62,858 nt of DNA. It comes from a virus. Under the pieces are notes generated by a model. It was not told the DNA's origin and made no database searches. It saw only the letters and a list, made by a program, of their open reading frames with translations. Both the position numbers and the translations under genes were made by a program. The DNA lies in IMG/VR virus record IMGVR_UViG_3300031974_002723, positions 1 through 62,858 of that record. The stretch is one strand, 5' to 3'. Below are positions 41,401-50,469 of the stretch, one piece after another. How positions within the stretch are numbered: position 1 is the stretch's first letter; each line of letters begins with the position of its first letter.

Positions 41401-44400
41401 GATCAAGACTGGCGGTGACGGGACGGTTAAAGGCAAGATGAAGCCTGAAGCCGACAGGATTGCTGACATCAGGAATATCTTGGAGGAAGAGACCCAGCGT
41501 CAAAAAGAATCTCAAGTCGAGGCCGAAGGCGCTGAAGCTACGAACCAGGCCGTCGACACGGAGTCTGCTCGCGCTGATCGTGGAATCAGGGGTCAGTACA
41601 AGGACTACGGCGCCAATAAAGATGGAAGTGTTGGGGTCGTGGCAGAAGGCCCGTTGACCAGGCAGATGGCAAAATGGATTAACTCCAGGCTGCCTAGAAC
41701 CATTAAGAATATCCTTGGGGAGGGCAAGAAACTGACCATTAGGGTTCACAATACGGCTGAGTCTGGACACTTCTCGAATGGTAAGGGAGATGGCGAGATC
41801 AACGGATACTACGTTGAAGTAAACGGAAAGGACATCACGATTCACGTCAACCCTGAGTACATATCAAAGAAGATGGACAAGACTGGCAAGACTCTGGAGG
41901 CGGTTATGCTTGAGGAGTTGCAGCACGTGATGATCGGGCCTGTCCTCAATAAGATATACTTGGAGAACCCAGCCTTGGCTCAAAAAATGCTGGCCGAGAT
42001 GTTCGAGCTTGCTAAGCTCCATCCTGACGGAAAGCTTGTGGAGCAGATCAAGCAGAAGGAAAAGGATTACAAGGCATACTACAAGGGTTTTGATAAAGAC
42101 GGGAAGCCGCTCGATAAGGACTTGACGGATGAGCAAAGGGCTATTGTTTTTGAAGAAATGGTCCTTGAACTCACTTCTGAGCTTGGTTTGGTTTGGGATG
42201 GAGTCAACCCAGAGCAGAAGAAGTCTTTCTTCGACAAGCTCAGGGTCTGGTTCAACAAAGTGTTCCAGGCGGCTGGAGCTAACGAGTTTGTAATCAAGGA
42301 TGTAACCAGCGTAGAGCAGCTCGTTGAAGCCATGGCTGCTATTCATAGCAGAGGTGCAGGGGTATCACTTGACGCGAGAGTAAAGAACAGACTCAACAAC
42401 AACGAGCGCGGTGCGTACTCAAAGGCCAGACCCGTGAGGGTTCAGTCTCTTCCAGACGAAGGTTCATTTACGGTAAGGTTTATGATGCCGAGATACGGCA
42501 GGGGCTCAACCGAGATGTCTGGAGTGTACACAGAATCTGTTCTTGCTTCTATGGATTTCAACGGGAAGTGGCACTTCGTAAACTGGTGGAAGACGGCTAC
42601 TAGGATGGGCCAAGACCGCCACGGAGGATGGGAGATAAAAATGGAGGGTGAAACGGAGTTCAAGCCGCTTGATGCAGATGCAATGAAGCGGTGGAAGATG
42701 AGCCCTCCGAGGCGCAAAATGACTTACACCGAGCAAGTAGCACAAGAGTCTCGAAGAAAGCAAGAAGAAGCCTCTTCCATCAGGGAGCTCCAGGATGAGT
42801 TTGCGGAAGGAAAGGACACCTACGAAAAGCAAAAGCATAGAGACAGGGCCATTCTGAAGGCCGCCGAGGAGGTGTTTGGCGAAGAAGAAGTCCAGAACAG
42901 AATGGAAGAGAGCAACAGGGGTGGCAAGTATTTCTCTACTACCAAGTACACCTCTGAAGAGCTGACTCAGATCCGATTGAAGCTGGAGGAGAACTACGGG
43001 TTGAGAAAGCCTGAAGATGGAGACGATGTGATGGTTGAGCGTGCGAGCGGAAGCTTTTACGTGAACGATATGAGGAGGCGCCAGAATCAAACCAATCAAG
43101 AAAGGTTGGATGAGATGGAAGAGGCGGCCAAGAGAATTGTGTGTGGAGGAGTAGCCTTTAACTGTCCCATTGGTAATGAAGCGTTGGCAAGGCTGGACAT
43201 GATGAGGATTGTGTCTGAGTCATTGTATGGCAAGGATCCGACGCCAGAAAACATGGCTCAGGGACTCGCTACTCTTGCTGAATGGTCTCACTTGAAGCGA
43301 CTGGAAAGAACTGGAAGAGACATCAGAACTATCGACGAGGAAATCAAGTCTGTCTTCGATCAGGTCTCGGACTTTGTTGAGGAGATTCACCCGCCGTCCA
43401 TGCTTCCTGCTAATCACAGGGATCACTTTGGCGTGTTCGTCGCAATCTTGGCCGCTACGTCTAACGGGGTGTACTCACCCAACAACGTTCGTGTAGCGAT
43501 TCTGATTTACGACAAGTACCTCTCTGGAATTGCAGGGGGAAGGCTTCCTTCTAAGGCTCTCGACGGTGAGTACATAAAGAAGATTAGAGAGGCAAACCCA
43601 GATGTTCTGGTCGACAAGGATGACATAAATAAGCAGAGGGCTGGAAGCATAGCCAACGCGCTTCAAGGGATACTGGCAGACGCAGACGATTACTACGACC
43701 CTAAGACTGGAAGGTTTGACTCCGAGAAAATGGCTAAGCGCTACGGAACAAAGAGACGTGGAAAGCCTGGGCCAGGAGGTAGAAGCATACTTGGAATCGA
43801 CGCAGAGAAGACTGGGGAGCACGCTGCAGGTATGATGGGGTATGGTAAGCACGCACACCTCGCAAATGAAAAACACAACAGGAGGGTTCACCATGCACTC
43901 CAAGGGAAACTGGCCCTCCCTGTTGAAGACCTGGTGATATCACAAGATGCGATAAAGGCAGCCGAGTCTCTTGCGGAGCTTCATGAAGTGACCGATGCAG
44001 AGATAAACGCACAGCTTAAAAAATTCAACAAAGCAGAAGGTGGCCCCCTTACCGAGTCGGATCACGGATGGAATGATCCAGCTGTTCGTGCTATTGCCGC
44101 AATGTATGCCATAAGGAATCGCAAGCCAGGGACAAAGATTTATAGGGATGCATCTTCTATGTTGCACACCCTTCTCAAGAGGTCCAGTGCTTATGACGGA
44201 GGTAGCTCACGGCTTGATGTGGATGAAACCAAAACTAGGCTAGTGCAAGAAAAGGCCGCCAATGAGCTGAACAAAAGATTCCATAATGACGGTGTCGATG
44301 CGGAGTTTACTGCATACCATGTCCAGCAGCTGATGTTCGAAACCATGACGGCTGAGATGGCCGCATATAAAGAGGGTGAACTGAAAGACTACTCATACGC

Positions 44401-47400
44401 GGCTGTACTGGACGAGGCTATCCAAAGCATGAGGGACGGCAATGAAGGGCTTGATGCTGATATGGGGGCAAGTGAGATGGTGACCGCTCTAGACAACATG
44501 GGGAATATCACCAGAGAGCGTGCTCAGATGTCCTTTGACTTCCCGTCAACTGGAAGGGTTGACAATGAGGTTCTTGCCCACGACCATCCTCTGTACAGAA
44601 ACAGGGAGATGAAGGATGTCGGAATGGTCAAGCAAGGAGACAGCTTCGTTGTTATGTCTGACGCACTGGTTAGCGAGGCCCTCCAGTCTGACAAGAGGTC
44701 CATGCAGATCATGGATGAAAACAACCCTGTCGAGAAGGGACAGAAGGTTGCGATTAGGCTGAACCTGAACGTAAAGAAGAATACTGGCGTTCCTGTTCAA
44801 ACGGTTCACGACAAGACTGCCACTGGAAAGGCTCTCAGGTACTCTGGCGCAGTCACCTTGAGGAATGTCGAACTTGCTGTAAATCAAGACGCTAGAGAGA
44901 AGATTGTCACCTTCCAAGAGAACAAGTTCCCTATGGCCGCAGTGCAGGGTGAATACGTTTCTGAAGGAGTGGAGTCAAGTCAGCTTGACGGAGTGAAGGC
45001 TGTGTTCAATCCGTTCAGGGAGCACCTGTTCGTTGACGCTTCGGGCAGGGCCATTAAGTCTGCTGAAGAAGCGACCGTGATTGGTAACACTGTTGTCCTT
45101 CGTGGTAAGATCGAATACTTTAAGATGGATGACCCGATCCTTCAGAGGGGTAAGGTTGAAAGCGACAAGGGTAAGGCTAGGCGTATCCTTCGCGGAGATA
45201 AGTACGAGAAGCAACTCAAGAGGTTCCAGGCTTACGCAGAGGGCGCTCTGGGCATGACGTTCAATAACAGGGCTGAGCTCGAAGCCGCGTATGACAGCAT
45301 GCAGGTTGGTTCTAAGGTTGCATTGTCTGAGTCTGATGTGGCTGAAAACATGGAAGTCGCCAGAGAGCGGGCCAGTATCGGTGGATTCATCAAGCAAGGC
45401 AAGATGAGGCAGACGGCACGTAAGCAGGCTGGGTCCTTCTTGAGCACCACGAGGGAGGCCATCATCGCGAACCCTGAGAACTACATCGCGCCTCAGAGCA
45501 TCAAGAAGATCAAGTCTGAGCTTGAGGACATGACGGACCAAGAACTGGTTCAACACCTTACCGACGAATCTGTTGGTAGGTTGTCTGAGAGAAACGACGA
45601 CATCGGAGTTCTCGCTGGTGCCGAGATGATCAGGCGCGCCATTGCTAGAGGCGAAGTAGACAGAATCCCCGCCATTGTTGCGGAACTGGCTGCAATCGGA
45701 ACCACGGCAGGTAGAATCCTTCGTCACTTCAGGGAGCTCAAGGCCAGCACCCCAAAGGGTCTGGCATCGATCATCGAGTCTGCTGTAACCAATAACGGAA
45801 ACCAACTTTCTGACGCTCAAAAGGCTGAGCTCAAGCAGATTACAGAGCAACTCTTCGTGGAGCAGTCAAAGGTTGAAGACCTCACGAGAAGGGCTGTGGC
45901 AGGAGAGAAGGTGGATGCAGAGCTTGAGGCGGCCATAGACGCCATGAAGGACACTGAAAGAAAGCTGGATACGTTCACCACCAAGTACGTTGAGAAAGGA
46001 TGGGGTACGTTGTTCGGTCAGTTGGTTCAGGGTAACCTCCTCACCACCATTTCTCAGATGTTCAACATCGGGGCTAACATGGTGAACGCTGTCGGCTATG
46101 TGGCCGTTGACCTCGTGTCCCTCCCGTTCGAGGCCGCTATGATGAAGATCGGAAAGGCCATGGGTAAGAACATTGAGGATCGCCGCAAGGCCAGCCTCAT
46201 GGCTTATATGTACGGGTTCAGAAAGTTCGGAAGAGGATTTATTGAGGCGGCGGACCAAGTGATTACTGGTCAAGACAGGGAGCTTTCTGAGTGGAGAATG
46301 GCGAGAGGACTGGCACCGTTCAGGTCGTTGAAGGCGGCATTCGAAAAGGATCTGCCCCTTGGTCCTGACGGAAAAGGTAGTCTGTCTCAGAGGTCTAAGC
46401 TGTTTGTGCAGGGTACGTTCGGTATCCCCGCAGAGGTGATGTTCAGGCTCTTGTCTCTTGGTGACGTTCCGTTCAGGAGGTTCGCTGAGGGTGTTGATTT
46501 GTACCAGTCGGCCAAGTCCATGGGTCTGGAGGGCGAGGCGTTGCAACGCTACCTCAAGTACCCAAGCAAGAGAGACTTGCAGAGGGCGCAAAGAGAGGGC
46601 AGGAAGCTGACGTTCCAGGAAGAGACGGCGGCTAGTAAGAACGTAAACAACGTTCTCTCATCCCTTGAGGGTATCGTGGCAAGAGGTCTTGATTCAATCG
46701 GCATTAACGGACAGGAGTTCGCTAAGGCCCTGTTCAAGACCATGCTCCCGTACCGCTCCACCCCTGCAAACATTCTGTACGAGACGTTCACGTGGGTTAA
46801 CCCTTACGTGGGTACGATCAGGATGGCTACCCAGCTCAGGAATGGCGACGTTGAGGAGAGCTCCAAGACTCTCGCTAAGATGATGCTTGGTGCGGTCACC
46901 ATGGAGGCGGCCCTCATGCTTATCTCTGAAGGCGTCATCTCTGGCCCTGTCATGTGGGATGAAGATGAGGAGAAGAACATGGCGTATGACGTGTTCCCTC
47001 CGAGCAGCATCAACATCTCTGCGCTTCGCAGGTTGGTCAACGGAGAGGACCCAGCTCATCAGGCTGACGACTACTTCTTCAAGTACGATAAGCTTGGAAT
47101 GTTCGGGGCGATCATGTCCACCGCAGTCCAGAGTACTGACCCTGAGAAGCTCAAGCAGAGAGACTACAGCTCTCCGATTCAGTTTGCTTCGAACACAGTG
47201 TCCGACTTCTTCGGTGCGGGTTCGTTCTCTGCTATCTCCGCGATGATGGAGCAGAGCTTTGTGCAGGGATTGAACGGGTTCATCAAAGTCCTGATCGGAG
47301 ACAACGTCGAGCGGGACCTGGAGAACTTCCTGACCACGATGTTCAAGGCGGGCAGCGCAGCAGTTCTCCCGAACCAGCTTAACGCATTCTACAGGGCTGA

Positions 47401-48079
47401 AAGAGGTTATCTCCCTGACAGCAGGCTGAGCAGAGGCGTTGGCGAACAGGGTGGAATCTCAGGCCTCGCAGAGCGTCTCATCAAGAAGTTCGAGTATACG
47501 ATTAGGGACAGGACGTTCGGTCTCTCTGACTTCCCAGTTAGGGTGAACTGGAAGGGCGAGGATATCACTCAGACTCCGAGGGGTGCAAACCAGATTGCAT
47601 ATCAGCTGTTCGACATCACGAAGTCAAGGCAAGGCAGTGCTGACCCGCTCTCCAATGAGATCTGGAGGTTGTACGAACAGACTGAGGAATTCACTGGTGT
47701 GTGCGGCACTCCGACCTACGCAAGTAGCAGGAAGCTCAGCGTACCGAACATCACCTCTAAGAAGGACATCAAGATGGTGAAGGACCTTGGCAGGGGGTAT
47801 ACATGGGTTAACGACGAGGAGTTCATGGCCGAGAAGGTGTACTTGACTACAGAGCAAATCAACAAGCTCATGAAGGTTAGCGGTCAGGCCAGATACAAAG
47901 AGGCAATGGAACTGATTCAAACCAAGAAGTATCAGGACGCTAACGACCAGGACAGGATTGAGATGCTGAACGAAGTCGCAGACAACTACAACAGCTCGAA
48001 GGAGTACGGGCCTAACGGATACAGGCGGCACACGATCCTTCTCTTCGACATGCTTCAAGAGATTTACGATGGCAGATAA
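38411..48079 (+). CDS. Giant polyvalent / ejection protein, 3222 aa
   Basis: Over 15% of the genome. Starts MEEDYNQVIERLRSRGKTDD. It reads like the multi-domain 'large polyvalent proteins' of phages, thought to be injected with DNA. The first ~500 residues include a membrane-like stretch (YLFAGSLPGALFLTGTM). Near 1160-1175 is a degenerate metallopeptidase-like helix (LEELQHVMIG; EExxH instead of HExxH). Near 1680-1730 is a segment (FVAILAATSNGVYSPNNVRV) typical of polyvalent proteins. From about 2530 it has hydrophobic LPD-type regions (QGNLLTTISQMFNIGANMVN). I see no RNA polymerase motif (no DFDGD). It overlaps the holin start by 11 nt. Confidence 0.75.
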   Translation: MEEDYNQVIERLRSRGKTDDFIVNTLVYDPRYGVDRARAKVLVGVFDKKKDSQEITGISASQPSGIALDSSLEEGQKVEAAYANPSIDETKLDPALSQWRSYHLATGMTPGDRDVNMYDEEDMRMSYVTDAVDWSISNGKFEEGITREDILGNNKDKKFDPEKATIAKEAFDDFWSNVPDEVKEYQADEEQIKQRVAASRSLSIIKEYSKRMEQDFKSAHNELMASNKEYKDKVEHFQKRAAKGEISEIDATKEINRYFNIYSSDFFKDRLDAYRDEIISSLPEEMANDNDFLEDLSEDIYDRTNGQMKLNLDRDGVYNEDTWGITSMFYGMAANTMDLLAGPLSYVGSSNAPFFGYDSMEDMGLDIYGTFKEASNKLRGEQREYSDLFEDDWRGWNVFNKLGHLGLELVDSGGEMVPYLFAGSLPGALFLTGTMNTYIDSKYQDRDKIERGFAPVFGYNEVGGEAARLIMSLSVGAVQEYSKGILQRVGGRFLGKGTAAASDRYISKLLGGTAGEVTKGRAFSAYLLGQGVDALKEGGQEVIENAIQRAAEVGLGNSDLTMSEFLAESQMSFVEGVKGTVGIAGGGAVLNRKGALQSGERILGIDSSILTGPAAATNSIADPSSVDAEEGSDAPVLSNIDRETYGKTPEEIRKHKLKNEERYRVIKLRHPQSFESIQKMDERLMVLAHTAEAIYAKAEDRNVLDPKEVERLEAAQREFKSLIEARHRLFTSFDNEPTALTEAEAIAVERAHVAKAMNEMDLDIRQTREEMQKMKEEEGTLFYDADAYAEAENRLESLKRRQATARKLIGELEVAHKADAEARAQSNIKTKDGRDPIAERTSDAVLSAQNSLLDFMGIKNQEFDPEAPAQTSSTWSAETQSKNHYEDEASKGSTYTLDGVNQAGKPKASVSIFNERSEVVDGEMTQEEMTQKLQEFYENNKDILEGNEDILAIGTFYDAESGKTYIDISSVLDKDIAARLGKEYNQISVWDLELMKEIKTGGDGTVKGKMKPEADRIADIRNILEEETQRQKESQVEAEGAEATNQAVDTESARADRGIRGQYKDYGANKDGSVGVVAEGPLTRQMAKWINSRLPRTIKNILGEGKKLTIRVHNTAESGHFSNGKGDGEINGYYVEVNGKDITIHVNPEYISKKMDKTGKTLEAVMLEELQHVMIGPVLNKIYLENPALAQKMLAEMFELAKLHPDGKLVEQIKQKEKDYKAYYKGFDKDGKPLDKDLTDEQRAIVFEEMVLELTSELGLVWDGVNPEQKKSFFDKLRVWFNKVFQAAGANEFVIKDVTSVEQLVEAMAAIHSRGAGVSLDARVKNRLNNNERGAYSKARPVRVQSLPDEGSFTVRFMMPRYGRGSTEMSGVYTESVLASMDFNGKWHFVNWWKTATRMGQDRHGGWEIKMEGETEFKPLDADAMKRWKMSPPRRKMTYTEQVAQESRRKQEEASSIRELQDEFAEGKDTYEKQKHRDRAILKAAEEVFGEEEVQNRMEESNRGGKYFSTTKYTSEELTQIRLKLEENYGLRKPEDGDDVMVERASGSFYVNDMRRRQNQTNQERLDEMEEAAKRIVCGGVAFNCPIGNEALARLDMMRIVSESLYGKDPTPENMAQGLATLAEWSHLKRLERTGRDIRTIDEEIKSVFDQVSDFVEEIHPPSMLPANHRDHFGVFVAILAATSNGVYSPNNVRVAILIYDKYLSGIAGGRLPSKALDGEYIKKIREANPDVLVDKDDINKQRAGSIANALQGILADADDYYDPKTGRFDSEKMAKRYGTKRRGKPGPGGRSILGIDAEKTGEHAAGMMGYGKHAHLANEKHNRRVHHALQGKLALPVEDLVISQDAIKAAESLAELHEVTDAEINAQLKKFNKAEGGPLTESDHGWNDPAVRAIAAMYAIRNRKPGTKIYRDASSMLHTLLKRSSAYDGGSSRLDVDETKTRLVQEKAANELNKRFHNDGVDAEFTAYHVQQLMFETMTAEMAAYKEGELKDYSYAAVLDEAIQSMRDGNEGLDADMGASEMVTALDNMGNITRERAQMSFDFPSTGRVDNEVLAHDHPLYRNREMKDVGMVKQGDSFVVMSDALVSEALQSDKRSMQIMDENNPVEKGQKVAIRLNLNVKKNTGVPVQTVHDKTATGKALRYSGAVTLRNVELAVNQDAREKIVTFQENKFPMAAVQGEYVSEGVESSQLDGVKAVFNPFREHLFVDASGRAIKSAEEATVIGNTVVLRGKIEYFKMDDPILQRGKVESDKGKARRILRGDKYEKQLKRFQAYAEGALGMTFNNRAELEAAYDSMQVGSKVALSESDVAENMEVARERASIGGFIKQGKMRQTARKQAGSFLSTTREAIIANPENYIAPQSIKKIKSELEDMTDQELVQHLTDESVGRLSERNDDIGVLAGAEMIRRAIARGEVDRIPAIVAELAAIGTTAGRILRHFRELKASTPKGLASIIESAVTNNGNQLSDAQKAELKQITEQLFVEQSKVEDLTRRAVAGEKVDAELEAAIDAMKDTERKLDTFTTKYVEKGWGTLFGQLVQGNLLTTISQMFNIGANMVNAVGYVAVDLVSLPFEAAMMKIGKAMGKNIEDRRKASLMAYMYGFRKFGRGFIEAADQVITGQDRELSEWRMARGLAPFRSLKAAFEKDLPLGPDGKGSLSQRSKLFVQGTFGIPAEVMFRLLSLGDVPFRRFAEGVDLYQSAKSMGLEGEALQRYLKYPSKRDLQRAQREGRKLTFQEETAASKNVNNVLSSLEGIVARGLDSIGINGQEFAKALFKTMLPYRSTPANILYETFTWVNPYVGTIRMATQLRNGDVEESSKTLAKMMLGAVTMEAALMLISEGVISGPVMWDEDEEKNMAYDVFPPSSINISALRRLVNGEDPAHQADDYFFKYDKLGMFGAIMSTAVQSTDPEKLKQRDYSSPIQFASNTVSDFFGAGSFSAISAMMEQSFVQGLNGFIKVLIGDNVERDLENFLTTMFKAGSAAVLPNQLNAFYRAERGYLPDSRLSRGVGEQGGISGLAERLIKKFEYTIRDRTFGLSDFPVRVNWKGEDITQTPRGANQIAYQLFDITKSRQGSADPLSNEIWRLYEQTEEFTGVCGTPTYASSRKLSVPNITSKKDIKMVKDLGRGYTWVNDEEFMAEKVYLTTEQINKLMKVSGQARYKEAMELIQTKKYQDANDQDRIEMLNEVADNYNSSKEYGPNGYRRHTILLFDMLQEIYDGR

Positions 48080-48512
48080 AAAGTTTACAGACACAGCCGC
48101 TGGCAAGTGGCTTACGGAAAAGCTCCCAGAGATAGCTTCTAAGTTCACCAACGTGCTCCCAGACCAGGGGGCGCTTGGTGTTGTCAAAAGAATCGTGGAC
48201 GGAAGCCCAGAGTTGAGCGCGGCTGAGAAGATGGAGTTTGAGAGACTGGCGGCTGAGCAGGAGATCAGCGCTCAGGAGCAAGTCACCCGTAGATGGGAGG
48301 CTGATGCTAAGGGTGATGTCAAGCTTGCTAAGTACATCAGGCCAGTGACCCTGATCGTTCTCACTGTGTTCTTCATGACTGTCATGGTTTGGGATGGACT
48401 AGACCAAACATTTATGCCCCCAGAAAACTACATCAATCTGTTGGAGATCATAATGCTTACGGTGTTCGGAGCATACTTCGCTGGGCGGACTATAGAAAAA
48501 GTAAAAAGGTGA
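48069..48512 (+). CDS. Holin (3TM type), 147 aa
   Basis: Starts MADKKFTDTAAGKWLTEKLP. Two clear membrane segments, YIRPVTLIVLTVFFMTVMVW and YINLLEIIMLTVFGAYFAG, follow a charged helical N-terminal half. The [KR]xIRPVTLI pattern matches the 3TM holin family (GTA_holin_3TM-like). It would form the membrane lesion that lets the M15 endolysin and transglycosylase reach the wall. It overlaps the giant gene by 11 nt. Confidence 0.78.
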   Translation: MADKKFTDTAAGKWLTEKLPEIASKFTNVLPDQGALGVVKRIVDGSPELSAAEKMEFERLAAEQEISAQEQVTRRWEADAKGDVKLAKYIRPVTLIVLTVFFMTVMVWDGLDQTFMPPENYINLLEIIMLTVFGAYFAGRTIEKVKR

Positions 48513-48535
48513 CCACAATAAGAATAGTAATAATT

Positions 48536-49858
48536 ATGATTGGACTCGGACTTGGAAGATGCTACCCAACTTACATGGGGGCATTATGTACAGACCTTGT
48601 GGTGGAGTGGCCTGAATCACAGCAGAATACTGATAGCGTTTTCTCGAATACTGGGGAAACGACAGAAACGGGGCAATCTATTGGTGGAGTTGATGACGCA
48701 ATAAAGATCACATTAAATGCCGATGCCACTTATCTACTTATTTCAGTAGGCTCCGACGTGATAACAGACCCTCACGTGTCTGCAACCATGTCTATTGATG
48801 TGTACACCGCCTCCTCTGGAATTCACGTTGATTACATTTATCTAAGAGGGTTTAACCTAGTTACTGATACTACTAGTGAGGGTTTGATTAGCGTCACACC
48901 AAACCAATGGAACACGCTGACGTACACTGTTGATTATAACGATTTGTATAGCGCACAATCGAGAGATAATCACAGGATCGCGTTCAACGTGAGGCCCTCC
49001 AGTGATCCAGCGGACCCAGAAATTCCTTCCGCCAATCCGATATACCTTAAAAATCTTAGCTTCAGCTACCATTGTGAAGAGCCAGTATATGTTCCAGAAA
49101 CTCTGAGCTACATAGATGTAGCCTCATGTTCTTATGATACATCTACGCTCACGGCGTCTTGCGTTTTTGAGGACTTCAGTAGCGCATATACTTCTACGTC
49201 GATTCCATTCTCGTATAGCTATGGTGGGTTCACACTGGATCTCCAAAGTGGAAATAGCCAATTTCAGCTTTTCTCACAGCTGCAAAGCGGAGAAGTAAGC
49301 GTTGTCTCTTTTGGGGGTAAGGATAATGTGCTCAAAGTATTGATGGGCACTACTGGTTTTGCCGATGGTTTTAGCCAGATTAGACTTGATCTGAACTTCC
49401 AGAGTGTCTTGAAAGACAGTAGCGGCAACTTGATACCGTTCAACACCATAGGGTGGCCTGATTATACTCATGTAATTGAGTACGAATATTATTTTGACAT
49501 CAACCCTACAGAAGACGACAATTCAGAAAACTTTGCGTACCACCGTTCCAATACTGTCTATGCTACAGGAGGATCAGCAACCCATACACTTTCAACTCAG
49601 ACACATACAGCGGATCTAGACGGAGGGCACAGAAAATGGAATACGGTAAGTTTGGTGCTGTGCGATCAGTACGTAGATAATGACCCAACCAAGATTAGGC
49701 AGCTTGATGTTTCTGGTTCTGGAAGTAATGGAGGGGCCAGGGCTTTGCATATACCCCCTGGACTTACAGCAACCGATCCTCAAGACGTCTCAAACCTCTA
49801 CGGCCCATCTGTGATTTACATATCAAAGTTCATACACAAAGTGTATCCGAGAACATAA
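48536..49858 (+). CDS. Beta-rich fibre-like protein with MIGLGLG start, 440 aa
   Basis: I start at the ATG at 48536 (MIGLGLGRCYPTYMG) because the same MIGLGLG start occurs in the lectin-like protein at 24706. A GTG at 48509 that overlaps the holin stop is the alternative. Long Thr/Ser/Asp/Tyr-rich beta structure, with a C-terminal segment DGGHRKWNTVSLVLC. Probably another receptor-binding or tail protein, oddly placed within the lysis/ejection group. Confidence 0.68.
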   Translation: MIGLGLGRCYPTYMGALCTDLVVEWPESQQNTDSVFSNTGETTETGQSIGGVDDAIKITLNADATYLLISVGSDVITDPHVSATMSIDVYTASSGIHVDYIYLRGFNLVTDTTSEGLISVTPNQWNTLTYTVDYNDLYSAQSRDNHRIAFNVRPSSDPADPEIPSANPIYLKNLSFSYHCEEPVYVPETLSYIDVASCSYDTSTLTASCVFEDFSSAYTSTSIPFSYSYGGFTLDLQSGNSQFQLFSQLQSGEVSVVSFGGKDNVLKVLMGTTGFADGFSQIRLDLNFQSVLKDSSGNLIPFNTIGWPDYTHVIEYEYYFDINPTEDDNSENFAYHRSNTVYATGGSATHTLSTQTHTADLDGGHRKWNTVSLVLCDQYVDNDPTKIRQLDVSGSGSNGGARALHIPPGLTATDPQDVSNLYGPSVIYISKFIHKVYPRT

Positions 49859-49886
49859 CATCAAACAAAAGAACAATACCTTCGCC

Positions 49887-50186
49887 ATGAAAGAAATACT
49901 AGAACAGATTGGGATCAACGTCGGTATCAGCGTGGCTGGACTATTTGGGTCCTTGCTCATGATCGGAAAGACGGCAACCACAAATCTCAAGACCACATTC
50001 TTTTCCCTCGTTTCTGGAGTGGCGTCTGCTAACTATATTACACCCATCGTACTGGATATCAGCGGTGTGGCCGATAAGTATCAGCTCTCTATCGGATTCA
50101 TTCTTGGCTTTCTTGGGCTGAAGGGGGTCGAGATCATAAGCAGCAGACTGCTGAATGAAGACGTAATCAAGAATAACAATGACTGA
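49887..50186 (+). CDS. Small membrane protein, holin-like, 99 aa
   Basis: Starts MKEILEQIGINVGISVAGLF. It has at least two hydrophobic segments (IGINVGISVAGLFGSLLMIG and YQLSIGFILGFLGLKGVEII) with a polar end. This resembles small phage holin or antiholin candidates. It pairs with the next membrane gene (overlap 8 nt), as in holin/antiholin sets. Confidence 0.62.
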   Translation: MKEILEQIGINVGISVAGLFGSLLMIGKTATTNLKTTFFSLVSGVASANYITPIVLDISGVADKYQLSIGFILGFLGLKGVEIISSRLLNEDVIKNNND

Positions 50187-50469
50187 AATAAACCTCATTT
50201 GCAACATCATCATCGCTGGATCCATGTCCGCGTTTATCGTGTTTGCTTTCGGTAGAAGTAACTCTAGGCTTTATAGGCTCCCTGTGTACGAGCAATACCT
50301 TGTTAAGGCTGGGCTCTCATTGATTTCTGCTGGGGCTATGTTCAACGCTTTCACGCTTTCTACTCCTCCGTGGACTGAGGTTCTTCTGAATATTGGGTTG
50401 GCACTCACGTTTGTGTGGGCAGCCGTGTTTCACTACAACCACTTCGTAAAGAAAGCTAACGAAGAATGA
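50179..50469 (+). CDS. Small 3TM membrane protein, 96 aa
   Basis: Starts MTEINLICNIIIAGSMSAFI. About three hydrophobic segments (ICNIIIAGSMSAFIVFAFG, AGLSLISAGAMFNAFTL, LLNIGLALTFVWAAVFHY). It could be a second holin or antiholin, or a superinfection-exclusion protein. Its stop overlaps the next ATG (ATGA). Confidence 0.62.
   Translation: MTEINLICNIIIAGSMSAFIVFAFGRSNSRLYRLPVYEQYLVKAGLSLISAGAMFNAFTLSTPPWTEVLLNIGLALTFVWAAVFHYNHFVKKANEE

Noticed and set aside
38411-48079. Virion RNA polymerase of the crAss or N4 type
   Set aside because: I found no DFDGD-like catalytic motif in the translated sequence, and the recognisable segments match polyvalent ejection proteins.
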